Shown piece after piece: positions 41,086 to 50,772 of a stretch of 55,816 bases of DNA (its first letter is position 1; the number at the start of each line of letters is the position of its first letter). The notes beneath the pieces were generated by a model, which saw only the letters and a program-made list of their open reading frames with translations, had not been told where the DNA came from and did no database searches. The translations under genes were made by a program, and so were the position numbers. This DNA is from Branchiibius hedensis (GTDB taxonomy: Bacteria; Actinomycetota; Actinomycetes; Actinomycetales; Dermatophilaceae): NCBI RefSeq assembly GCF_900108585.1, contig NZ_UESZ01000003.1:1-55816 (forward strand), read 5' to 3'.

Positions 41086-41481
41086 TCACCGCACCAACTC
41101 ATCCAAAACAGCATCAATCCGGTCCGCGACCCGGCGCACCGCAGCCATCGCCCCGGACAACTCCCGCTGCACCTCACCCGTCGCGTTCGTGGCCTTCGCC
41201 ATCTGGTTCACGTTGTTCGCGATAGTCCCCAACAACCGGTGCACACCAAACAACTCCGCCGCAGCGTTCCGCCGCTCCGTGACCGTCTCACCACGCTCAG
41301 CAGCCAACGCCGACTCCACCAACAACCGCGGCACCGTCACACCCTGAGCAAGCGCACGCTGCAACAACAACGCCTCCTCCTCCGGTGTCACCTTCACCTG
41401 GTGCTGATGCTGACGCCCACCGGCCGCATTCGCCCGCCGACGACGCCCAAAACGGCGACCGCTCACCTGCTCACCATCCAC
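41086..41481 (-). CDS. mobC: MobC-like relaxosome accessory protein (copy B)
   Basis: Identical to 5867-6262, followed directly by the intact relaxase. GTG start after AAGGAAGGAGG. Confidence 0.83.
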   Translation of the reverse strand: MDGEQVSGRRFGRRRRANAAGGRQHQHQVKVTPEEEALLLQRALAQGVTVPRLLVESALAAERGETVTERRNAAAELFGVHRLLGTIANNVNQMAKATNATGEVQRELSGAMAAVRRVADRIDAVLDELVR

Positions 41482-41723
41482 GCCCGCCGCCTCCTTCCTT
41501 GCCCGTCCCTCGGCCCAGCGCAGCGACCCCGCCCCAGCGGGGACCGGCCACACCCCAGTGTGGCCCCAGTTCCGCCGCGCGTCCAGCCGCGGAACCCCAT
41601 TTAGCCATGCTAAATGCCTAGCTTGCTCCGTCAGGCACAGCCTTTGGTCGTTGCGCACCGTAGGTGCGGGCTTGGGTGCGCCGATAACGTGCCGCGGACC
41701 GTTTCGGCGCGTACAGTATCGGC
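41482..41723. other. Candidate oriT region (copy B)
   Basis: The dyads are at 41546-41565 (GGCCACAC stem) and 41599-41615 (ATTTAGC stem). No gene of its own; a promoter for the plus-strand small gene lies at the right edge (TACAGTAT near 41712). Confidence 0.5.
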
Positions 41724-41999
41724 ATGAGCGAATTCAACGCAGAAGCAGTCGAAAACGCCGCGCGGGTCATGAACGACAAGCGCCTGGAATCCGTGCGGAG
41801 CCTGGTCGACGCGCGGCAGCGCCTCACCGACGCGCAAACCGCCGACCAGGCCGCTTACGCGGCCGCAAGGAAGGCAGGATGGACCCCCGAACAGCTAGCC
41901 GAACTCGGGATCAGCGAGCCAACCAAACCCGCGCGAGCACGCTCCCGTAGGTCACGGCGTGGCACGGGCGAGGCACCTGCCGTAACGGCTGACAATTAA
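41724..41999 (+). CDS. Small helical protein paired with the ADP-ribosyltransferase (copy B)
   Basis: Identical to 6505-6780; three bases before the next gene. Confidence 0.65.
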   Translation: MSEFNAEAVENAARVMNDKRLESVRSLVDARQRLTDAQTADQAAYAAARKAGWTPEQLAELGISEPTKPARARSRRSRRGTGEAPAVTADN

Positions 42000-42002
42000 G
42001 GC

Positions 42003-42968
42003 ATGACGGGCAACGTGGGGCGCTCCGCTCCCGGGCCGACGGATTCGCCTGTGACGCTTCACGTCCGTGCGTTATGTGATGCCGCGCGACAGGCAGATGA
42101 CAGCTACGACGCGTCCACTAGCCGGTGGTGGCGGCGTCGAGCGGATCAGAGGAGGTTCGACGCCAGGGACAGGCGCGACGGTGCCGTCATCGGGTCGCGC
42201 CGGGCGCTAGTAGCCGAGTCGGTGGCACGCCTGAGTCCTCCCCCGGGGGCTCCAAGCTGGGGGCGCCCCAGCGCCGAGTTGGTCCGCGAAGATGTGCGCC
42301 GAGCGGTTGGGTTCAGTGTTCCGTTACCCGACGCGTGGTTGATGCGAGCCATCCACGGCGGCTACGAACTCGAAGCCGTCCAGGCCGACCTCGAAGTCGT
42401 CCGTGAAGCGTTCCAAGACGCCGGTGATCGCGCGGCTGAACTAATGCAGTCACACGACACCACCAGCAAGCCCAGCACGTCATGGGTGCGGACGGAGCCG
42501 ACACCTACAGAGGCCGCCATCATCCGGTTCATCCAAAGTCCGCTCGGCCAACTGCGCCGACCCGTAACCGTGTGGCGCGGCGAGAGTCCCAGCACTCACC
42601 GCACCAGCTTCACGGCAGCCGCGCGCGAGGCTCAGCCCGGGCACGTACTGACACGTGTCCCAATACCGCTGTCCACATCACTGTCACCACGCGCAGCGGC
42701 TAATCCCGAGTTCTGCCCCTACGGGACCGGCAGCGCCTCTCTCGGCAGCGGGTGGCTGCTCAAGATCCGTGTCGAACGACTGCTGTACGTCGGCGACCGG
42801 GACGACGGCCTGGCCGACGAACAAGAAGCAGTCATCTACGCTCCACAACTCCTCGTCGACGACGTTTACGAAGCCGTCGTCACACCGGGCAAGCTGGCCA
42901 CCCGGTACGTGCAAGTGATCGCCTGCCACCCGATCGTTCAGGCTCTAAAGGGCCCGACGGACCGATGA
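42003..42968 (+). CDS. Putative mono-ADP-ribosyltransferase (copy B)
   Basis: Identical to 6784-7749; R192, STS 224-226 and E273/E275 unchanged. Confidence 0.62.
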   Translation: MTGNVGRSAPGPTDSPVTLHVRALCDAARQADDSYDASTSRWWRRRADQRRFDARDRRDGAVIGSRRALVAESVARLSPPPGAPSWGRPSAELVREDVRRAVGFSVPLPDAWLMRAIHGGYELEAVQADLEVVREAFQDAGDRAAELMQSHDTTSKPSTSWVRTEPTPTEAAIIRFIQSPLGQLRRPVTVWRGESPSTHRTSFTAAAREAQPGHVLTRVPIPLSTSLSPRAAANPEFCPYGTGSASLGSGWLLKIRVERLLYVGDRDDGLADEQEAVIYAPQLLVDDVYEAVVTPGKLATRYVQVIACHPIVQALKGPTDR

Positions 42969-43499
42969 GGCCCCGACGCCCAGCGTGCGAGCAATCGCCG
43001 CATAGGTGAGACCCTCGGCACGCATCCTGCGCGCCTGGTCAACCCGGTCCGGGGTCATCACCGACGGTCGACCACCAACCCGGCCCTGCGCCCTGGCAGC
43101 CTCCAAACCCAGGCGCGTGTTCGACCGGATCGTGTCGACCCGTAACTGCGCGAACACCGCCACGATCCCGAACAGCGCCCGCCCCATCGGCGTGGTGGTG
43201 TCAATATCCGGCTCGGTCAACGACTTGATATTGACACCTCGATCGTGCAGCTCGTTGATGATCTGGATCGCCATCGTCGTAGTGCCGGCCAACCGGTCCA
43301 AGGCGCGCACGACCAACGTGTCGCCCTCCTGCAAGAACGTCAGACACTCGCGCCACTGTGGCCGGTCGACGGTGCGCGAGGACTCCCCGTGGTCGACGAA
43401 TACGCGACGACACCCCGCCGCCCGCAGCATGGTCTCTTGGCTGCCCGGGTCTTGGTCCCTGGTTGAGACCCGGGCGTACCCGATCAAGTCACCGGCCAC
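42945..43499 (-). CDS. Serine recombinase (resolvase/invertase family) (copy B)
   Basis: Identical to 7726-8280; catalytic Ser12 in YARVST. Confidence 0.88.
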   Translation of the reverse strand: MAGDLIGYARVSTRDQDPGSQETMLRAAGCRRVFVDHGESSRTVDRPQWRECLTFLQEGDTLVVRALDRLAGTTTMAIQIINELHDRGVNIKSLTEPDIDTTTPMGRALFGIVAVFAQLRVDTIRSNTRLGLEAARAQGRVGGRPSVMTPDRVDQARRMRAEGLTYAAIARTLGVGASSVRRAL

Positions 43500-44268
43500 G
43501 GCCGCGCTCGTCGTTCCGGTAGCCGCCCTGCTGCCGCGGGCTGCTCGACGGCGACTCAGGCACGCTAGAACCCGGCGCCAGCGGGTACGACGCCCTCACC
43601 GCAGCCGACAGACCACTCGATGACCCTGCGGGCTGTGCGGTGCTGCGCGGGTGAGTGATCGCCGCAAGGACCGGAACCATCGGCGCCGGGTCAGGCTGAT
43701 GGCGATCCTCACGCAGCGTCGTACGCTCCGAGATCTCGTTCCACCAGTCGGGAGTCACCTCATCGAAGTGCAGCTCCCACGGCGATTGCCGGGCAACGTC
43801 ATCCAAGAACAGTTTGGTTGTGCGTCCGTTCCCCTCACGGAAAGCGTGGGTCGCGTTGACCCACGCGAACGTGACTGCGACATCGCGCGCGAACTCCTCC
43901 CGGCCCAACTCTGACCACTCGCGGCTACGCACGAATCCCTCGACCGCTTGCAGCACTGCCGGAATCTCATCGGGGTGGGCGAACCTGCTCTGCCCCTTGC
44001 CGATCGGAACGGTCCGGTACTCCCCCGCCCACTCATAGATCCGGTGGAACAGGTGTTTATGGATCGCCTTTGCTCGCGCCTCGCCCCACCCCAGATCTTG
44101 ATGGGGTGTCGTTGCCCACTCGCGCGCAGCGCGCGCCGTGATGGCGTACTCAATGTCGCTGAGCCGGTCGGCGTCGCGCAGACCGAAGTTGTTACGGAGT
44201 GTGCCGTTGCCGGTCCAGTCAATCGTTTCTGGATAGAAGTACGACTCCCAGGAATCGAACTCGCTCAC
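43489..44268 (-). CDS. fic: Fic family protein (copy B)
   Basis: Identical to 8270-9049; active loop HAFREGNGRTTK, GTG start overlapping the antitoxin stop. Confidence 0.85.
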   Translation of the reverse strand: MSEFDSWESYFYPETIDWTGNGTLRNNFGLRDADRLSDIEYAITARAAREWATTPHQDLGWGEARAKAIHKHLFHRIYEWAGEYRTVPIGKGQSRFAHPDEIPAVLQAVEGFVRSREWSELGREEFARDVAVTFAWVNATHAFREGNGRTTKLFLDDVARQSPWELHFDEVTPDWWNEISERTTLREDRHQPDPAPMVPVLAAITHPRSTAQPAGSSSGLSAAVRASYPLAPGSSVPESPSSSPRQQGGYRNDERGRGR

Positions 44269-44504
44269 GCGACCGTCGACGCCGCGGCAGGATGGCGACG
44301 TTCAGCCGCTGCCAACGCGCGGCGGACAAATTCTTCTTCGTCGATGGCTCCCCGGGCCTCATCCGTCAGGTTCTCCACGTCCTCGCGGTTGGGGACCCAC
44401 CCCTCATGCCAGGACGCGGCCAGCGCGTTCAGGACCGCTCGCCGCTGCCTCGCGTCGAGCTGCTCGAACAACTCGGGCCAACGCTGCTCAACGTCCAATG
44501 CCAT
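44265..44504 (-). CDS. Fic-associated antitoxin, VbhA/FicA-like (copy B)
   Basis: Identical to 9046-9285; ATG at 44504 after AAGGAG. Confidence 0.72.
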   Translation of the reverse strand: MALDVEQRWPELFEQLDARQRRAVLNALAASWHEGWVPNREDVENLTDEARGAIDEEEFVRRALAAAERRHPAAASTVA

Positions 44505-44576
44505 GACCGCTCCTTGCTGGTGGAGATCTCCTTCGCCAAGTCTACGGCGGATCACGTCAAAAACGGTCCGATCTAG

Positions 44577-44669
44577 TTTCGGCGCAAATTGGTTTCGGCT
44601 CCGAGTTTCGGTGCAGCGTCACCCGCGGAATCTCGCGGGTGACGCTGCACCGGTTCGGGTGCGCCGAAA
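44577..44669. repeat. Nested inverted repeats upstream of the Fic operon (copy B)
   Basis: Inner 18-bp perfect stem at 44610-44651 and outer TTTCGGCGCA/TGCGCCGAAA pair. Same as 9358-9450. Confidence 0.8.
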
Positions 44670-44789
44670 ACGACCGAATCTGCGCCGTCGAGAGGTCCTG
44701 TCGACTTCCTACAGATCGACTCGCCGCGTAGCGCCCTTGTCGGACCACCAAGACAGAATCGAACGTGCCGACCACCAAGGAGATAGCCA

Positions 44790-45149
44790 ATGTCCACTTC
44801 AGACCGTGCCGCCGAGCTGCTCGCCCGAGCCAAAGAAATCGGTGCCTACGCCGCCGAGCTCGAACTCGGGATCGCTAAGTCCGGCAGTAAGCCGGACGAT
44901 CTGATCCACCATCTCGGGGACGACACCGGGCGTGTGATCACTGACGCATACCGTCTCGCGGGCGCGGGTCTGGCCGCCGAGGTCGTCGACGCCTACCTCG
45001 TCTCGTTCAACGCGGCCAGAGCGCGGGCAGGATGGGCACCGCTCAGCAGGGAGGACGCCATTCACAACCTACAGTGGGCCATCCTGCCCCAGGGGATCAC
45101 AGCCGAGGAGCAGCAAGAGGTGCGCGCAGCCTTCAGTGCGAGAGGGTAG
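44790..45149 (+). CDS. Hypothetical helical protein (copy B)
   Basis: Identical to 9571-9930. Confidence 0.6.
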   Translation: MSTSDRAAELLARAKEIGAYAAELELGIAKSGSKPDDLIHHLGDDTGRVITDAYRLAGAGLAAEVVDAYLVSFNAARARAGWAPLSREDAIHNLQWAILPQGITAEEQQEVRAAFSARG

Positions 45150-45192
45150 GTCGACCCGGCCGGTAACGACCGTTACCGGCGGCGGCGCACCC

Positions 45193-45387
45193 CTACCGCT
45201 GATCCCTCAAATACTCGCGAGCGAGCACCACAGACATAACCGCTGACACCACGGACAGCGCGGTCAGCGACCAGCCGACGGCCAGCGCCGACCCGTGACT
45301 CAGATGTGCGGCAGGAACGCCCCAGATCGCAACCAGAGCCAGGAGCACCGATACCCCGGCCGGGATGAACAACAGGGTCCGCGGCAT
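45193..45387 (-). CDS. Two-helix small membrane protein (copy B)
   Basis: Identical to 9974-10168. Confidence 0.65.
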   Translation of the reverse strand: MPRTLLFIPAGVSVLLALVAIWGVPAAHLSHGSALAVGWSLTALSVVSAVMSVVLAREYLRDQR

Positions 45388-45503
45388 CACTCTCGACCTC
45401 GAAGTTCTCTGCGGATCGTGATACCGAGATCAATCAGCGTGGCAATGGCCAGAGCAACGATGGCGATACCGGACACCACCATCCCCACAGTGCGCTGCAA
45501 ACC
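45387..45503 (-). pseudogene. 3' part of the transposon-split membrane-protein gene (copy B)
   Basis: Same as 10168-10284; partner fragment at 48479-48558. Confidence 0.83.
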
Positions 45504-45754
45504 GGCTCATCCCAATCGAGGGTGTAGTCGCGGTCTGGAAGTCGCCGGCTTTGAGTAGTGGCCTAGCGATAGTTGATGAGGTTTCGGAACCCACGCGCGG
45601 AAGTCACAGAGGTGTTCGAGTCATCCGTTGATCGCCTTGGCCGGGGCGTCGTAGGTGCCGGGCGGTCACGCTCTTAGCATGCTGACGCTCAGCTCGGGAG
45701 GCCCAGCTCACCATGAGTTTGTTACTTACCCTACCGGTAGGTAGAGTTGTCGAT

Positions 45755-46315
45755 ATGAGTACTAGTGCACCTGCCCACCGACCGTCGGCGCGAGGCGGCG
45801 TTCTCGCCAGCACTCTTGCGTGGGCCCGCACTGGCGCCTCTGTTTCCCTGGTGTCCGCAGCTCGCGCTGCAGGAATCACTAAGGCTGGCCTGATGTACCA
45901 CTTCCCAACCAAGGAAGCACTGATGACCGCCGTCATCGATTACCTCCTCGACGGCTACGAGCGGGATCTGGCCGCCCGCCTGGCTACCACCAACCCAAAC
46001 GTACCCACGATCAGCGAACGCCTCGCCGCCTACGTTGACTGGGCTTGCGACGGGCCGTTCGACTACGGCGACCTGGTCATGTTCACCGACCCCCGCCTGC
46101 GCGAGCCGCTCACCGAGCGATGGAACAGCCGCATGGGGGCCTGGGTCGACGTCCCCGAGACCCTTCCGGCCGACCAGCGGGCCCGCCTCCACGGCGTCCG
46201 ACTCTTGGCCGACGGCATCTGGCTCAACACCGCCGGCAACGGCATCGCCCTATCCGACGAGGACACCGACGCCATTCGAGCACTCGCACACCACCTCATC
46301 CAGGAGAACTCATGA
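45755..46315 (+). CDS. TetR family repressor (copy B)
   Basis: Identical to 10536-11096, with the operator CCTACCGGTAGG at 45730-45741. Confidence 0.87.
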   Translation: MSTSAPAHRPSARGGVLASTLAWARTGASVSLVSAARAAGITKAGLMYHFPTKEALMTAVIDYLLDGYERDLAARLATTNPNVPTISERLAAYVDWACDGPFDYGDLVMFTDPRLREPLTERWNSRMGAWVDVPETLPADQRARLHGVRLLADGIWLNTAGNGIALSDEDTDAIRALAHHLIQENS

Positions 46316-46659
46316 CCAAGTGGCTACTGCTCGCGGGGGCCATCCTCAGCGAGGTCACCGGTTCGCTGTCGCTGAAGGGAGCACTCGATCGACCCGGACT
46401 GTACGTGCTCGTCGCGGCTGGCTACATCGCCTCGTTCATTCTCCTCGCTCTCGTTCTGCGTCAGGGCATGGCGCTGGGCGTCGCCTACGGCATTTGGGGC
46501 GCCCTCGGTGTCGCCACCACCGCCGTGATGTCGTCGCTGATCTTCGATGAAACCCTCACCGCACTCATGGGCGTCGGCATCGTCCTCATCATTGCCGGCG
46601 TCCTCACCGTCGAACTCGGCTCCCAGCACGCGGTCAAGAACCTCGAAGAAGCCACCTGA
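46312..46659 (+). CDS. SMR efflux subunit 1 (copy B)
   Basis: Identical to 11093-11440. Confidence 0.9.
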   Translation: MTKWLLLAGAILSEVTGSLSLKGALDRPGLYVLVAAGYIASFILLALVLRQGMALGVAYGIWGALGVATTAVMSSLIFDETLTALMGVGIVLIIAGVLTVELGSQHAVKNLEEAT

Positions 46660-46979
46660 TGGCTTACCTGTTCCTCCTCGGAGCCATCATTGCCGAGGTC
46701 AGCGCTACCCTCTCGCTGCGCATGGCAGCTACTGGCGTCCGCGCCTACTACGCCGCCGTCGCCGGCGGCTACCTCTTGGCCTTCGCGTTTCTCACCCTCG
46801 CCCTTAATGAGGGCCTGGGCCTCGGTGTCGCTTACGGCATCTGGGCAGCGTCCGGAGTTGCCCTAACGGCCGTCGCGTCCAAAGCCCTCTTCAAGGAGCC
46901 GCTCACCGCGCTCATGATGGGCGGCATCGCACTCATCATCGCCGGCGTTCTTCTCGTCGAGCTCGGCGCCCTGCACTGA
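46659..46979 (+). CDS. SMR efflux subunit 2 (copy B)
   Basis: Identical to 11440-11760. Confidence 0.9.
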   Translation: MAYLFLLGAIIAEVSATLSLRMAATGVRAYYAAVAGGYLLAFAFLTLALNEGLGLGVAYGIWAASGVALTAVASKALFKEPLTALMMGGIALIIAGVLLVELGALH

Positions 46980-47084
46980 CTGAGATCCCCATCCCCACGA
47001 CGTCGTCGCTCACAACGGAGCAAGGCCTTGGCAACGGGCTTCTGATGAGGTGTACTCGTTGATCGAAGCGACTCCGGCGCGACG

Positions 47085-48475
47085 GTGGCTAGATCGTGGT
47101 CGAGGTCTTCGGAAGATGACGTTCCACGCCTGACATCCGGAGGTCTGACGTCGTTGCCTGTCGCTACCGCTCGGGCCCGCTTCGCTCGCCCGGACCTGAC
47201 AACGTTCTGCCGACTCGACGAACTCGACCTCGTCGTGACCGGCCAGCGCCTCGAGCCCGACCGCGCGGTGCTCGCCTGCAGAGTCCTGACCCCGGACGAG
47301 TGGTGTCGACGCTGCGGCGCCGAAGGCGCTGCTCGGGACACCGTGATCCGTCGGCTCGCGCACGAGCCGCTGGGGTGGCGACCGACGGTGTTGGAGGTCG
47401 CGGTGCGTCGCTACCGCTGCACCGGCTGCGGGCACGTGTGGCGCCAAGACACCACCCGTGCGGCCGAGCCGCGGTCGAAGCTCTCGCGCCGTGGGCTGCG
47501 GTGGGCGCTCGAAGCGCTGGTCGTGCAGCACCTCACCGTCACCCGGATCGCCGAGGGACTCGACGTCGCCTGGGACACCGCCAACGACGCCGTGCTTGCT
47601 GAAGGCCGACGTGTTCTCATCGACGACCCGGCCCGCTTCGACGGCGTGAGGGTCATCGGCGTCGATGAGCACGTCTGGAGGCACACCAGGCGCGGCGACA
47701 GGTACGTCACCGTGATCATCGACCTGACCCCGATCCGCGACAAGACCGGCCCCGCCAGGCTGCTGGACATGGTCGAGGGTCGCTCGAAGGAGGCCTTCAA
47801 GACCTGGCTCGCCGCCCGACCCGACACCTGGCGCGACGGGATCGAGGTCGTCGCGATGGACGGGTTCACCGGCTTCAAGACCGCCGCCGCCGAGGAGCTC
47901 CCCGACGCGGTGGCGGTCATGGATCCGTTCCACGTCGTCCGCCTCGCCAGGGACGCGCTCGACCGGTGCCGGCGCCGGGTGCAGCAGGCCATCCACGGCC
48001 ACCGCGGGATGAAGGGCGACCCGCTGTATGCCGCGCGGCGGACCCTGCACACCGGCGCCGAGCTGCTGACCGACAAGCAGGCCGCTCGACTCCGCACGTT
48101 GTTCGGGGCCGAGGAGCATGTCGAGGTCGAGGCGACCTGGGGGATCTACCAGCGGATGATCGCCGCCTACCGCCACGAAGACCGCCACCACGGCCGCGAG
48201 CTCATGGCCAACCTGATTGCCTCGATCAGCAGCGGTGTCCCGAGGGCGCTGGTCGAACTCACCACACTCGGCCGGACGCTGAGGAAGCGCGCCGACGACG
48301 TGCTCGCCTACTTCGACCGCCCCGGCACGTCCAACGGTCCGACCGAGGCGATCAACGGCCGCCTCGAACACCTCCGCGGCAGTGCTCTTGGGTTCCGCAA
48401 CCTCACCAACTACATCGCCAGGAGCCTGCTCGAGACCGGCGGGTTCAGACCCCGTCTACACCTCGACTGGGATGA
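47085..48475 (+). pseudogene. ISL3 transposase gene with an apparent 3' frameshift (copy B)
   Basis: Same as 11866-13257 except for one C missing near 48461, which carries the frame past the normal stop. The other two copies agree with each other against this one, so it is a sequence error. Confidence 0.82.
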
Positions 48476-48478
48476 GCC

Positions 48479-48558
48479 TGCAAACCCGTGGGGCCAGCCT
48501 CAAACATCCAGTAGACCAGCAGCGCCGACAGGTCCGCGACGATCATGTTCGCTCGCAT
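48479..48558 (-). pseudogene. 5' part of the transposon-split membrane-protein gene (copy B)
   Basis: Same as 13261-13340; begins at the ATG at 48558 and includes the right target duplicate. Confidence 0.8.
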
Positions 48559-48573
48559 TTGCTCCCACCTTCC

Positions 48574-48861
48574 CTACGAGTTCCGCGCTTGTGTGAGGGC
48601 CTCGATCAGCCCATCGATCAATGTCCCGGTGTTGGCGTGGTCGGCATCAAAAGCGATCCAACTCGGTATGACCGACCACTCGCCCGCTGAATCCATCCGC
48701 AGCGCCTGGTGCTCCTCGTTAGTCGAGAGCACCCTGATGACTAGCTGCCCCCGACTGTTGACTCCGGCCTCGAACTGATCCCCCTCACGAATCGAGAGGT
48801 AGGTGTCGCGTTCGTCGATAGGCAACCCCTTCACTGCGAACACTGGCCTATCGGCACCCAT
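48574..48861 (-). CDS. Small hypothetical protein (copy B)
   Basis: Identical to 13356-13643. Confidence 0.6.
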   Translation of the reverse strand: MGADRPVFAVKGLPIDERDTYLSIREGDQFEAGVNSRGQLVIRVLSTNEEHQALRMDSAGEWSVIPSWIAFDADHANTGTLIDGLIEALTQARNS

Positions 48862-48986
48862 CACTGGTCTCCGTTCTGGCGAGGTTTGTGCTGGCAGTAA
48901 CAGACCCGCTGAGGTCCCGTCCGACCCGCCTTGGTATCGATGCAATCGGCTGCGATGTGCGGCTCGCGGCAAGGTTCGCAGATCAT
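48861..48986 (-). CDS. 41-residue Cys-rich, zinc-binding-like protein (copy B)
   Basis: Identical to 13643-13768. Confidence 0.6.
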   Translation of the reverse strand: MICEPCREPHIAADCIDTKAGRTGPQRVCYCQHKPRQNGDQ

Positions 48987-49402
48987 GACGCATGCTCGTC
49001 TTGGGAGGTACGCCGCGGGAACCGCACGACCTCGAACCCTACGAACACCACGGCGAGCAGACCCAGCGCCCAGAAGTTGCTAGACCCGGCGCAGATGAAG
49101 GCTGCGGCCGCCGCTGGTGCGGCGTCTATTACCGGCCACGCCGCTGACGTGAGGGCTGATCGCGGCTCGGGCCGATGCGGGAGCTGATTCAACAGATGCC
49201 TCCGCCCGGCGAAAGCGGTGTAACCCGGGACCGCGATCCAACCAGCCGAGCTATGCAATGCCTGGCTCGCGAATGCGGGCGACCGCCGCCACGAACGCTA
49301 GGACAGCGCAGATGCCAGCACCCACGCCCGGACCGTGATCGCGACTTCCTCAGCCGCGCTCAGACCGGACCCTGTGCCGACGTGATCCTCGTCCGTCACC
49401 AT
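48983..49402 (-). pseudogene. Membrane protein gene with apparent frameshifts (copy B)
   Basis: Same gene as 13765-14184, with a G added near 49278 and a C lost near 49315. The inverted copy at 49846-50265 is intact and agrees with copy A, so both changes are errors near the fold-back. Confidence 0.82.
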
Positions 49403-49585
49403 CAGCCCTTCTCCTTCGTCCCGCGCGCCAGCTCTTCTTCTTTGATCCACTCCCCCAGTCTGGCCTCTTGCACCGACAGTAAGGTCCGCGCTGGTCGCCG
49501 CCCATTGCTCGGCGTACCGGCGCAACGCCCGAATCTGGTCAATGACGGTGTTCGCTTCGTCCCGCACCATCGCGTCAATGTCATT
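49402..49585 (-). pseudogene. 3' fragment of the repeat-containing membrane-anchored protein gene
   Basis: It corresponds to about 14184-14369 of the intact gene at 14184-14906, with base losses near 49429 and 49455. It stops at the fold-back point. Confidence 0.82.
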
Positions 49586-49660
49586 CCCGACTCGAGGGCG
49601 AAGCTGCAGACGACGGGACGTCCCGCTCGGATTACGGCAAGATCCTCGACCGTCGCGAGC
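49586..49660. other. Noisy hinge of the fold-back
   Basis: A degraded reverse complement of about 14370-14449; shared islands are AGACGACGGGACG and ATTACGGCAAGATCCTCGAC, with many small gaps between. The forward arm ends at the equivalent of 14369 and the reverse arm begins some 80 bases further on. That fits the loop of a hairpin read. Confidence 0.85.
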
Positions 49661-49846
49661 AATGACATTGACGCGATGGTGCGGGACGAAGCGAACACCG
49701 TCATTGACCAGATTCGGGCGTTGCGCCGGTACGCCGAGCAATGGGCGGCGACCAGCGCGGACCTTACTGTCGGTGCAAGAGGCCAGACTGGGGGGAGTGG
49801 ATCAAAGAAGAAGAGCTGGGCGCGCGGGACGAAGGAGAAGGGCTGA
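49661..49846 (+). pseudogene. 3' fragment of the membrane-anchored protein gene (inverted copy)
   Basis: Encodes the C-terminal SNDIDAMVRDEANTVIDQIR to GTKEKG part seen intact at 14184-14906; cut at its 5' side by the hinge. Confidence 0.82.
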
Positions 49847-50265
49847 TGGTGACGGACGAGGATCACGTCGGCACAGGGTCCGGTCTGAGCGCGGCTGAGG
49901 AAGTCGCGATCACGGTCCGGGCGTGGGTGCTGGGCATCTGCGCTGTCCTAGCGTTCGTGGCGGCGGTCGCCGCATTCGCGAGCCAGGCATTGCATAGCTC
50001 GGCTGGTTGGATCGCGGTCCCGGGTTACACCGCTTTCGCCGGGCGGAGGCATCTGTTGAATCAGCTCCCGCATCGGCCCGAGCCGCGATCAGCCCTCACG
50101 TCAGCGGCGTGGCCGGTAATAGACGCCGCACCAGCGGCGGCCGCAGCCTTCATCTGCGCCGGGTCTAGCAACTTCTGGGCGCTGGGTCTGCTCGCCGTGG
50201 TGTTCGTAGGGTTCGAGGTCGTGCGGTTCCCGCGGCGTACCTCCCAAGACGAGCATGCGTCATGA
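49846..50265 (+). CDS. Membrane protein of unknown function (inverted copy)
   Basis: Full-length copy of 13765-14184 on the opposite strand; it supports the reading of copy A. Confidence 0.62.
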   Translation: MVTDEDHVGTGSGLSAAEEVAITVRAWVLGICAVLAFVAAVAAFASQALHSSAGWIAVPGYTAFAGRRHLLNQLPHRPEPRSALTSAAWPVIDAAPAAAAAFICAGSSNFWALGLLAVVFVGFEVVRFPRRTSQDEHAS

Positions 50266-50387
50266 TCTGCGAACCTTGCCGCGAGCCGCACATCGCAGCC
50301 GATTGCATCGATACCAAGGCGGGTCGGACGGGACCTCAGCGGGTCTGTTACTGCCAGCACAAACCTCGCCAGAACGGAGACCAGTGA
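50262..50387 (+). CDS. 41-residue Cys-rich protein (inverted copy)
   Basis: Copy of 13643-13768. Confidence 0.58.
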   Translation: MICEPCREPHIAADCIDTKAGRTGPQRVCYCQHKPRQNGDQ

Positions 50388-50674
50388 TGGGTGCCGATAG
50401 GCCAGTGTTCGCAGTGAAGGGGTTGCCTATCGACGAACGCGACACCTACCTCTCGATTCGTGAGGGGGATCAGTTCGAGGCCGGAGTCAACAGTCGGGGG
50501 CAGCTAGTCATCAGGGTGCTCTCGACTAACGAGGAGCACCAGGCGCTGCGGATGGATTCAGCGGGCGAGTGGTCGGTCATACCGAGTTGGATCGCTTTTG
50601 ATGCCGACCACGCCAACACCGGGACATTGATCGATGGGCTGATCGAGGCCCTCACACAAGCGCGGAACTCGTAG
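50387..50674 (+). CDS. Small hypothetical protein (inverted copy)
   Basis: Copy of 13356-13643. Confidence 0.58.
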   Translation: MGADRPVFAVKGLPIDERDTYLSIREGDQFEAGVNSRGQLVIRVLSTNEEHQALRMDSAGEWSVIPSWIAFDADHANTGTLIDGLIEALTQARNS

Positions 50675-50689
50675 GGAAGGTGGGAGCAA

Positions 50690-50769
50690 ATGCGAGCGAA
50701 CATGATCGTCGCGGACCTGTCGGCGCTGCTGGTCTACTGGATGTTTGAGGCTGGCCCCACGGGTTTGCA
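50690..50769 (+). pseudogene. 5' part of the transposon-split gene (inverted copy)
   Basis: Copy of 13261-13340; the duplicated target is at 50762-50769. The matching 3' part is at 53744-53860. Confidence 0.8.
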
Positions 50770-50772
50770 GGC

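Larger units (their letters stand above)
45504..48478. mobile_element. ISL3-type composite transposon (copy B)
   Basis: Same unit as 10285-13260. It contains the ISL3 remnant (45504-45674), tetR, two SMR genes and the full ISL3 element, flanked by TGCAAACC on both sides. Confidence 0.9.
35214..49585. repeat. Second copy of the 14.4-kb terminal overlap
   Basis: It matches 1-14369. This copy is better at its left part (coupling protein, relaxase intact). It is worse near its right end: four single-base errors fall between 49270 and 49460, next to the fold-back. Confidence 0.93.

Noticed and set aside
39378-41225. 615-codon open frame on the plus strand
   Set aside because: It is antisense to the relaxase, is very rich in Arg, His and Pro, and results from codon bias in high-GC DNA.
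1-49585. True tandem duplication of 14.4 kb in the genome
   Set aside because: The copies differ only by single-base indels in short runs, the duplicate sits exactly at both contig ends, and the offset equals the size of a complete plasmid. A circular overlap explains all of it.
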